In this document: positions 38,114 to 45,251 of the stretch, piece after piece
How positions within the stretch are numbered: position 1 is the stretch's first letter
How the letters are laid out: every line of letters starts with the position of its first letter
From: DAOMFM01 sp035429825
GTDB lineage: Bacteria; Acidobacteriota; Blastocatellia; UBA7656; JADIYM01
DNA: 64,000 nt
Assembly: GCA_044224215.1 (NCBI GenBank)
Contig: JBGAKX010000005.1
Span: 8,127-72,126, forward strand
Direction of reading: 5' to 3'
Program-made: the position numbers and the translations under genes
Notes under the pieces: model-generated
Databases searched by the model: none
Seen by the model: only the letters and a program-made list of their open reading frames with translations
Told to the model about the DNA's origin: nothing

Positions 38114-40435
38114 ATGCCTAGAGTTCACGCAGCTGCGAGTCGGACGACGCACGTGGTAATGTCCGGTGAGGAGACGCGGGCCATCGGCGAATACTCACAA
38201 GGTGAAGGTCCCTCCCGACGGACTCTTCTGGCGGCTGCGGCAGCAATAGGTGCCCTCATCGCCTGGCTGGTGCTGGGAACCGCTACGGGTCCGCGGTTGG
38301 ACTACGTCATTGGCGATCGCGTCACGCAGGAGATTGTGGCGCCGGTCCAGTTGTCTGTTCCGGATCCGCAACTGACGGAAGCCCGTCGATCGGAGGCAGC
38401 GGACCTGGTACCTCCGGTCTTCGACATCAGGCGTGGCGCCCTCGCCGATTCCATCGACCGATTCTCAGTGGCGCTGACGCGTTTGGGCGCGGACTTCAAC
38501 GGGTCGGAGCGCGGCCGATTCGCATCAAGTCCGGACGCGTTCGCGGCAGCGCACCAGGCCGAGCTCCCTTTTGGCGGGAAGCCAGTCATTGCAATCTTTG
38601 CTCGCCAAAGATTCAATCCGAGCCTCATCGCATCCGTCAAACGTGCACTTGAGACGCAGTCGTCGAAGCTCGTCTTGGCTGATGACGTCCCCGCGGTTCC
38701 GAACCTAACGGCGTACGACACGGCCACCGGCACGAGCTATCCTGTCCTCTTCCGCGATGTCACCCGGCTCTCGGAAGCGAAGGAAGGACTCCGCCGAGAG
38801 ATTCTTTCGCTTGATGGCATTCCGCCTGCCGATCGACGTGTCCTCGCCGACGAACTCAACCCGCTCGTTTCTGTGACGTTGACACCGAATTCATCGTTGA
38901 CAAATGCCGCACGCGAACAGGCGCGGGCATCCGTCGGAGATGTATCGGACGAGTACACCCCGGGCGAGGTGATCGGATACAGAAACCAGACCGTCGATCT
39001 CCGAATGTCGAGAGCCCTTGACGCAATCAACAAAACCCGCCGGACCCCGAACCTGCTTGCGCGTGGCTCCGGCGTGGTCATTCTGGCATGGTCTCTGCTT
39101 TTCGGGTTGTGGCTCGCCGCATCGCATGATCCGAAGCGTGTGCCCGGGCCGCGTCGCTCGTTTCTACTCTCGAGCCTGCTCCTGCTGCTCCAGGTTGGGT
39201 TCATCCGACTTGGGTTCGAGGTATCCACTCGTCTCGGATCGTTCGCCCACGCAGGACTGCACGCCGAACCGATGTACGTCCTCGCGACCCCGCTGGTTGT
39301 CGCGCCACTTGCAACTGCCTTGCTCGGCGGCGGAGTCCTGGGTCTCGTCGAGGCACTCACGCTGGTGCCGCTCGTCGTGCTGATGACCTCGGCGCTTCCG
39401 TCCGGAGGATTGCCGGTCGGCGTGTTCGTGGTCGTCTTGTCCCTGGTCGCCGTCCGGGCGGCGTCGACGTACCATGCGCGCCTTGTCGTCGCGAGTGCCG
39501 CGATCGCCCTCGCACTTGGAAGCGTCGTTGCGGTTGCCGCGGCACTCCTGGTGTCGGGCACATCGTCCGTGAGCATGGGCGTCGTCGGCGTCGATGTCGG
39601 CCTTGCCTCCCTCGGCGCCGTGTTTTCCGCAGCCCTGACAGCGATTCTCTTGCCCGCTGCAGAGCTTGCGTTCGGAATCGTCAGCGACGTTCGCCTTCTC
39701 GAGCTTGCGAACGCGGACAGGCCGCTTCTGAGGGAACTCGCCATTCGCGCACCCGGGACGCACCAGCACTCCTACGTGATGAGCTCCATCGCGACGGAAG
39801 CCGCAAAGGCCATCGGTGCGAACGTACTGCTTGTGCGAATAGGAGCCTACTACCACGATATCGGCAAGCTTCACGCGCCCGAAATGTTCGTTGAGAACCA
39901 GTCGGGAGGCCCGAATCCGCACGACGAGCTCGATCCGGTCGAAAGCGCGCGACAGATAATCAGGCACGTCTCGTGGGGCATGGAGCGCGCACAGGAGGAA
40001 GGGCTCCCGGAGCAGGTTCGCGAGCTCATTACGGGGCACCATGGCACCCGAACGCTGCATTTCTTTTTGGAGAAGGCACGGCGTACGGCGCCTGAAGGGA
40101 CCTTGGTTGACGAGAGCATGTTTCGTTATCCGGGGCCCAAGCCTCAAACGCGTGAGTCGGCGATTCTGATGCTCGCGGATGGGGCCGAAGCGGCGGTTCG
40201 CAGCCTTGACGACCCGACTCGGGAGGCGGTTGATGCGATTGTTGGCAAGATCGCGGATTCGGTACTGGCCGACAAACAACTCGACGAATGCGTTCTGACG
40301 ATCGGGGAGTTCGAGCAGGTGCGGGAGGCGATCGTCGAGGCGCTGCTCAGCCTCCACCACAAGCGAATCAAGTACCCAGGTTTCAACCAGTCGACGGTTG
40401 TCCCGGACACCGATCGACTGGCCTGTTCAGAATAG
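38114..40435 (+). CDS. pgpH: 7TM-HD phosphohydrolase, probable cyclic di-AMP phosphodiesterase PgpH
   Basis: About 773 residues. After one N-terminal helix (about 38-56) comes the extracytoplasmic 7TMR-HDED domain (about 60-300). Seven membrane helices (about 305-520) follow, then a cytoplasmic HD domain with GTHQHSYVMSS, H581-D582-I-G, HVSWGMERAQE-type and TGHHGTRTLHFF segments. This architecture is that of PgpH, which hydrolyses c-di-AMP to pApA and adjusts osmolyte and K+ levels in many bacteria. ATG 38159 is an alternative start; neither has a good ribosome site. The adjacent RCK_C gene fits a c-di-AMP role. I saw no diadenylate cyclase here. Confidence 0.9.
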   Translation: MPRVHAAASRTTHVVMSGEETRAIGEYSQGEGPSRRTLLAAAAAIGALIAWLVLGTATGPRLDYVIGDRVTQEIVAPVQLSVPDPQLTEARRSEAADLVPPVFDIRRGALADSIDRFSVALTRLGADFNGSERGRFASSPDAFAAAHQAELPFGGKPVIAIFARQRFNPSLIASVKRALETQSSKLVLADDVPAVPNLTAYDTATGTSYPVLFRDVTRLSEAKEGLRREILSLDGIPPADRRVLADELNPLVSVTLTPNSSLTNAAREQARASVGDVSDEYTPGEVIGYRNQTVDLRMSRALDAINKTRRTPNLLARGSGVVILAWSLLFGLWLAASHDPKRVPGPRRSFLLSSLLLLLQVGFIRLGFEVSTRLGSFAHAGLHAEPMYVLATPLVVAPLATALLGGGVLGLVEALTLVPLVVLMTSALPSGGLPVGVFVVVLSLVAVRAASTYHARLVVASAAIALALGSVVAVAAALLVSGTSSVSMGVVGVDVGLASLGAVFSAALTAILLPAAELAFGIVSDVRLLELANADRPLLRELAIRAPGTHQHSYVMSSIATEAAKAIGANVLLVRIGAYYHDIGKLHAPEMFVENQSGGPNPHDELDPVESARQIIRHVSWGMERAQEEGLPEQVRELITGHHGTRTLHFFLEKARRTAPEGTLVDESMFRYPGPKPQTRESAILMLADGAEAAVRSLDDPTREAVDAIVGKIADSVLADKQLDECVLTIGEFEQVREAIVEALLSLHHKRIKYPGFNQSTVVPDTDRLACSE

Positions 40436-40459
40436 GGCAGTCGCGGCGCGCAGTCCGTG

Positions 40460-40480
40460 CACGCGCGTCATCGGCGCGTG
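40460..40480. terminator. Candidate hairpin in the convergent gap after pgpH
   Basis: CACGCGC (40460-40466) and GCGCGTG (40474-40480) form a 7-bp stem with a 7-base loop, 25 bp after the pgpH stop. The 194-bp gap (40436-40629) separates it from the convergent TPR gene and shows no gene. No U-tract is present. Confidence 0.35.
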
Positions 40481-40629
40481 AAACGGCGTGGGCTTCGGTG
40501 TCCACCTTGTCCGGACGGATCGAAGCGGTTGGCTGGCGGACGCGTGTCAGTTGAATGCCCGGGTCATTGCTTCGCGCTGGACAGTAGATGCGCTCGCGTT
40601 GTGCCTGTGCGTGCGCGGACTGCCCCAAA

Positions 40630-41361
40630 TCAGCCCGAGCGGCGGGGCGCACTGGCGATTGCCGAACGCGCTCGAGCGATTCCCGGACTGTCGGGATGCG
40701 CTCGCGCAAGCCTGTCGACGGCGGCGTTCGCCTCGTCGACTTTGCCTTCTGCCGACAGCGCCATGGCCAGTCCAAGGAGCGCGGCCTCGTGGGTGGCATC
40801 GATGGCGAGCGCGCCGTTGTAGTCGTCAATCGCCCGACTCATGCGGGGTGAGTCGAGGATCGAGTACGCCATGCCGCGCGACGCAAGGATTCCCGCATTT
40901 CTCGGCTCGATCGCGAGAGCACGACTGTACGCCGCGACAGCGTCGGCAAGGAGCGTGCGCGCATCGGCCGTCTCGGGGCTCGCGACGACCGCAGCCGCAA
41001 AGTTGGCATCGCCAAGCCCTGCGAGCGGCTCCGCGCTCTTCGGCCTCAGCTCGCTTGCGCGTCGATAGTACGTGATCGAATCGGCCGGCTTCCCGGCGAT
41101 CCGCAACAGCGCCTCGGCCAGGTTGAACTGCGCATCATAGTCGTTTGGACGAGCGTTGACAGCTGCGATGGCGCGGTTCAGCTCTTCGTCAGAGAGCTCG
41201 TCGCTTCCGGCCGGCGAAGGACTGGTCTGAGGCGTCGACACATTCACCGCCGCGGGAACACCTTGAGGCTGACGCGATCGATCAAAGGCGTTTGCCGCGA
41301 GGAATCCGACGGCCGCGCCGATCGCCAACCCGACGAGAAACCGTAGCAGGCCTGACGGCAT
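40630..41361 (-). CDS. Membrane-anchored TPR protein
   Basis: 243 residues. An N-terminal helix (about 5-25) is followed by a low-complexity linker, then tetratricopeptide repeats (for example AQFNLAEALLRIAGKPADSITYYRRASELRP, visible as two repeat segments). The fold resembles the CcmH/NrfG accessory proteins, as does the TPR protein at 52808-53698. Its ATG overlaps the stop of the upstream hydrolase (ATGA), so the two are translationally coupled. Confidence 0.8.
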   Translation of the reverse strand: MPSGLLRFLVGLAIGAAVGFLAANAFDRSRQPQGVPAAVNVSTPQTSPSPAGSDELSDEELNRAIAAVNARPNDYDAQFNLAEALLRIAGKPADSITYYRRASELRPKSAEPLAGLGDANFAAAVVASPETADARTLLADAVAAYSRALAIEPRNAGILASRGMAYSILDSPRMSRAIDDYNGALAIDATHEAALLGLAMALSAEGKVDEANAAVDRLARAHPDSPGIARARSAIASAPRRSG

Positions 41362-42248
41362 CAGGGCTTTGCGGTGCCCTCGCGGGCTGTCGGTTCACCC
41401 GCGCGGTTCGTCGAGTCGGCCGCGCCTGAGGGAGCGGCACCCGTGACGGAAAGCGTCTCGATGAAGAACGACCTGACGGCGTCGAGCCCACCGACACCGG
41501 GGCCGAGCAGCGACGTGCCATGCCCGCCCTTGTCGTACACCTGCACCTTGTAACGCGGATTGTGGACGGTTGCGGCAAGCGCTGCCGTCTGTGGGCCGTC
41601 GTCCACGTCGTCGCGAGCAGCGATCATGAGCAGCGGCCGATCGCCATACTTTGCGATCGCCGGCTCCGTGGGAAGGCTACCGTGATAGTTCAGACCGACC
41701 GACAGAAGCACTGTCGACCGAATGACGGTCGGGTGGTCGGCGGCGTAGATGAGCGCGTTCGATGCGCCGTAGGACGCGCCGATCAAGCCGATCCGCGTGG
41801 CGTCGACCGCGGTCCTGGACTTCAGGAACTCGACGGCGGCGGCGATGTCCCGCTGCGTGCTCCAGCCGGGCGGAATGCTGCCGTGCGATCCGCGGGTGGA
41901 TTCACCGAACCCACGTCCGTCGATCGCGAGTACGACAAACCCCGCGTCGCGCATCGCCGTGGCAAAGGTCGCGTACGACGCTCGATTCGACTGAAACTGG
42001 TGGAGCGCGAGGATGGCTGGCGCGGGCGTCTGCTCGGGGAGGTACAGGTCGCCGACGATGGCAACGCTGTCGTCGTCATCGGTCGTGAACGTGACGCGTT
42101 CGGGCGCGCCTTTTGTGGCGGGTGAGGGTTGCGGAGAGGACGGCGCGTTCGCGGCAGCCGGGATGCCCGAGGTCTGACTGCACGACGCGGTCACGACGAG
42201 GAGCAATGCGCCGAGGATTGCCTGTGCGACGAAGGGGGTTCTATCCAC
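41361..42248 (-). CDS. Exported alpha/beta hydrolase of the dienelactone hydrolase type
   Basis: 295 residues. A signal region ends in VTASC, close to a lipobox. The hydrolase core has GFVVLAIDGRGFGES and the nucleophile elbow GASYGASN (Ser), with an ARDD region and GGHGTSLL carrying the probable catalytic His. GTG at 42248 is the start because a strong GGAGGT site lies nine bases upstream. Substrate unknown. It is coupled to the TPR gene downstream by an ATGA overlap. Confidence 0.85.
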   Translation of the reverse strand: MDRTPFVAQAILGALLLVVTASCSQTSGIPAAANAPSSPQPSPATKGAPERVTFTTDDDDSVAIVGDLYLPEQTPAPAILALHQFQSNRASYATFATAMRDAGFVVLAIDGRGFGESTRGSHGSIPPGWSTQRDIAAAVEFLKSRTAVDATRIGLIGASYGASNALIYAADHPTVIRSTVLLSVGLNYHGSLPTEPAIAKYGDRPLLMIAARDDVDDGPQTAALAATVHNPRYKVQVYDKGGHGTSLLGPGVGGLDAVRSFFIETLSVTGAAPSGAADSTNRAGEPTAREGTAKP

Positions 42249-42282
42249 AGATTGACGACCTCCGGGGAGGGTGAGGTGTTGC

Positions 42283-42708
42283 GGGAGAGTGGATCTGTAA
42301 GCCGAATTCTGTTCCCGCCTTTCGGCAGGTGGCGATCATTCATCTAGGCCGGCAATTGCTCGCCGGCTCGAGCGACCTACCCGGAGGTCGTGGCCTTCCG
42401 CCCCCGAGGGAGCCTGGGCACTTGGACGGGCCGTCCTGGTTGACGCCTCCCTATTTGGTCTTGCACCGCGAGGAGTTTGCCTAGCCGCCGGATGTCACCA
42501 TCGGCGCTGGTGGGCTCTTACCGCCACCGTTTCACTCATCACCTGATCCCTCTTTCGAGGGCCATCGGCTGACCTGTTCTCTGTTGCACTTGTCGTCGGG
42601 TCACCCCGCCTGGCCGTTAACCAGCTCGCTGCCCTTCAGTGTTCGGACTTTCCTCCCGCGACCCGGGCCGAAGCCCGGAACGCCGGCGATCGCCTGATCC
42701 GCTCTCCC
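42283..42708 (-). ncRNA. rnpB: RNase P RNA (bacterial type A)
   Basis: Ribozyme that trims tRNA precursors. On the minus strand the ~426-nt sequence shows GAGGAAAGTCCGAACAC after the first helix, GTGCAACAGAGAACAGG, the AGGGTGAAACGG-like central core (GTGAGTGAAACGGTGGCGG), GCAAGACCAAATAGGG and the 3' AACAGAATTCGGCTTACAGA. Its ends GGGAGAG (42708-42702) and CTCTCCC (42289-42283) pair as helix P1. Ends are placed from this pairing and are good to a few bases. Confidence 0.95.
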
Positions 42709-42719
42709 ACAACGGGTCA

Positions 42720-42747
42720 AGTATAGCAAGCGAGCGGCGGCGAACAA
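42720..42747 (-). promoter_or_regulatory. Sigma-70-type promoter of rnpB
   Basis: Minus-strand TTGTTC (42747-42742) and TATACT (42725-42720), 16 bp apart, place the start about 5-8 bases before the first P1 base of RNase P RNA. The position relative to the RNA end is right for a dedicated promoter. Confidence 0.6.
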
Positions 42748-42792
42748 GCGGGCGCGGCGGGACGCGGGCCGTTCGACGGCCTCGCGAGCGCG

Positions 42793-43104
42793 TCAGTCGA
42801 ACGCGTCGATGAACGTCTTCATGAGGTATGGGTTGTTGGACTTGATCCGGCCGGTCAGGAAGTCCGACATCCCGGGATAGTGATGCCCGTTGTACATCTT
42901 CACAAAGAGCTCTTCTGTCGTCTTGACAAAGCAGTCGGCATTCTCGACTGCCCGTCCCGGTTCGACGCTGCACGACTCTGGCCCGATCGTCACCGTCCAC
43001 CGCAGCTCGTCGAGCGAGAAGTAGAACGTCATCTCCTTTTCGGCCCGCCCGGGGCGAAACCGGGACTCGAGGTGTCTGAAAATGTCGTCCGCCGTCTCCG
43101 CCAT
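42793..43104 (-). CDS. SCP2 sterol-carrier domain protein
   Basis: 103 residues covering a single SCP2-like lipid-binding domain: FYFSLDELRWTVTIGP, then NADCFVKTTEELFVKMYNG and GRIKSNNPYLMKTF near the C-terminus. Such small proteins bind hydrophobic ligands; nothing indicates which. A GGAGGAG sequence lies eight bases before ATG 43104, which excludes the longer frame from 43125. It lies upstream of rnpB on the same strand. Confidence 0.8.
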   Translation of the reverse strand: MAETADDIFRHLESRFRPGRAEKEMTFYFSLDELRWTVTIGPESCSVEPGRAVENADCFVKTTEELFVKMYNGHHYPGMSDFLTGRIKSNNPYLMKTFIDAFD

Positions 43105-43212
43105 CGGTGTTCTCCTCCGGGTCAATCACTGCAGTCAAGTGTCGGAAAGCGGGCCCTCTTATAGCCGCTGCGGAGTCCCGAAACAAGCCCCGCCGATGGC
43201 GGGTCAATTGGC

Positions 43213-43240
43213 TTGACTAATCGAGGCCCGGTGATATTCT
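43213..43240 (+). promoter_or_regulatory. Sigma-70-type promoter in front of the electron-transfer locus
   Basis: TTGACT (43213-43218) and TATTCT (43235-43240), 16 bp apart, predict a start near 43247, about 126 bases before the GlcG/HbpS-like gene. It is the first promoter in front of the long plus-strand series of cytochrome genes. Confidence 0.55.
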
Positions 43241-43372
43241 AGGGCCCGACTTCGGCTGCCCCTGCCTTGCCGCATTCCCGCGGCCCCGCGGCAGCCGAGC
43301 CGTCTGGTTCGTTCGAATATTCACAGCACCCGTTTTCCCATTGTTCTTCGGTCTCTTACGGAGAGGATCGCC

Positions 43373-45241
43373 ATGAACACCAGTCGTCTTCGTGTTCGCG
43401 TCGGCACGATGTCCGGACGCGTCGCGCTTGCCGCAATCGCGGTTTCCCTGCTCACCTTCAATTTTGTGCCTGCCAGCGCGCAAGGCGGGGGCTCGCGGCC
43501 CGTCGCGCACGATCGCAGCGCCCGCATCATCGAGGGGAAGGAACGCTCGATAAAGCTCAAGGGCAAGGCGTCCGAGGGCGGCAACAAGGCGCTCGTGTAC
43601 ACGATCTCGTCGTTCCCGCAGCACGGAACGCTCACCGAGATGGATACGCAGAAGGGCAAGGTCACCTACACGCCCGACAGCGGCTTTTCGGGTGAGGACG
43701 CGTTTGCGTTCACCGTGAACGACGGAACGGCCGAAAGCGATCCAGGCAATGTCCGCCTGATGGTCTACAAGCGTGGCGAAGCGCCGACCGGTCCGTCGCT
43801 GACGGCCGACGAGGTCCGAACGATCGTGCAGGTCGCGGCGACTTCGATCAACGATTCGACAGCGGTCGTCGCCGTCATCGACCGCGCGGGACGCGTGCTT
43901 GCTGTCTACAAGCGCTCGGGCGCCAACAAGAACGACGTCGAGCGCGCGCTTGCGCTCGCACGGACGGGAGCGTTCTTCAGTAACAACGCGGCGCCGCTGT
44001 CGTCGCGTACAGTCCGCACGCTTGGCGGTGTTCACTTCCCGCCGGGCATTCGCGATGCCGGGCCGTCGGATCTTTATTCCATCGAGACGACGAACCGCGG
44101 ATGTCCGTTCAACGTAACCTACAACCCTGGCAAGGACTATCCTGTCTACACAAACCTTGATGGCACGGGTCCCGGCCTTGGTATCGGGACTGGAAAGCCG
44201 GACTTCTATGATGACGCCGGCAAGGTCGTCGATCCTGGCGGTTTCCCCATCTACAAGAACAATCAGGTTGCGGGCGGCATCGGTGTGACCGTTGCGTTTC
44301 CGTATAACCTCGGCACGCAGGGTGTCACGCAGGCGACGACGGCGGCCGAGTACGCTTCGTTCCAGGCGTCTCTCGCGCTCGGCGGGCCCGCTCTTCCACT
44401 ACCTCCCCCGAACCGCGTCTACCTTGGCGGCATCGAGCTTCCGTTCTCACCGTTCCTGGACCAGATCGATCGCGGAATCCCAACACCTACTCCAACGGGT
44501 GCTGGTCCTGGCGTTGGATCGTTCGACCCGAACCGGTTCATCTTTGGCCCCGTTGCGGGCGGATTCGCACCCGACGGCTGGCTTGTAGGCCCGCTCTCGG
44601 GACGCCGGTTGACAGCTGCACAGGTCAACAACATCGTGATGAACTGCTTCAACGAGGCAAAGATCACTCGCGCAGCGATTCGTCTTCCGCTTGGTTCACC
44701 AGCGTCGATGGTTTTCGCCGTCGGAGATATTGACGGAACGCTTCTTGGTGTGTTCCGGATGCCTGATTCGACGATCTTCTCCATTGATGTTGCCATTGCA
44801 AAATCTCGAAACGTCGTCTGGTTCAGCACAGACGGGTACGTTGACCTACCTGGCATCCCTCCGGGAACTGCGGTGACAAACAACACGCTCTATGCCGGCG
44901 GTCAGCCGTTCTTCCCGATCGGCATCAACAACAGCCAGCCAGGGCCGTTCTTTGACACGTTCCTGCGTGATGCTGCGAACCCTTGTACTCAGGGCTCTCA
45001 GCGCCGCAATCCCAACCAGAGTGGCATCGTGTGGTTCCCCGGTTCGGCGCCGCTGTTTTCTGGAAACACGATCGTCGGCGGACTGGGCGTGTCTGGTGAC
45101 GGCGTCACGCAGGACGACGTGGTCACGTCCGCAGGTACGACAGGGTACGAAGCGCCTCTCGCGATTCGGGCGGACCAGGTGATCATCCGCGGCGTCCGGA
45201 TGCCGTACATGAAGTTTAACCGGAATCCCCACGTTCCGTAG
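43373..45241 (+). CDS. Exported protein with Ig-like and GlcG/HbpS-like domains
   Basis: 622 residues. A signal peptide (ending near residue 36, ASAQ) is followed by a cadherin/Ig-like domain (about 40-128). A region resembling the GlcG/HbpS heme-binding family comes next (TADEVRTIVQVAATSI; VVAVIDRAGRVLAVYK; ALALARTGAFFSNNAAPL) and appears again in a C-terminal half (about 410-620). The protein has no CxxCH. HbpS binds heme non-covalently, and here it could bind heme or another cofactor beside multiheme cytochromes. GAGAGGATCG precedes the ATG. It is ten bases from the 13-heme cytochrome gene, so they are co-transcribed. Confidence 0.7.
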   Translation: MNTSRLRVRVGTMSGRVALAAIAVSLLTFNFVPASAQGGGSRPVAHDRSARIIEGKERSIKLKGKASEGGNKALVYTISSFPQHGTLTEMDTQKGKVTYTPDSGFSGEDAFAFTVNDGTAESDPGNVRLMVYKRGEAPTGPSLTADEVRTIVQVAATSINDSTAVVAVIDRAGRVLAVYKRSGANKNDVERALALARTGAFFSNNAAPLSSRTVRTLGGVHFPPGIRDAGPSDLYSIETTNRGCPFNVTYNPGKDYPVYTNLDGTGPGLGIGTGKPDFYDDAGKVVDPGGFPIYKNNQVAGGIGVTVAFPYNLGTQGVTQATTAAEYASFQASLALGGPALPLPPPNRVYLGGIELPFSPFLDQIDRGIPTPTPTGAGPGVGSFDPNRFIFGPVAGGFAPDGWLVGPLSGRRLTAAQVNNIVMNCFNEAKITRAAIRLPLGSPASMVFAVGDIDGTLLGVFRMPDSTIFSIDVAIAKSRNVVWFSTDGYVDLPGIPPGTAVTNNTLYAGGQPFFPIGINNSQPGPFFDTFLRDAANPCTQGSQRRNPNQSGIVWFPGSAPLFSGNTIVGGLGVSGDGVTQDDVVTSAGTTGYEAPLAIRADQVIIRGVRMPYMKFNRNPHVP

Positions 45242-45251
45242 GCCAACTGCC

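Noticed and set aside
42283..42708. Possible protein-coding gene in the rnpB region
   Set aside because: No open frame of reasonable size exists there and the sequence shows clear RNase P RNA signatures with paired ends.
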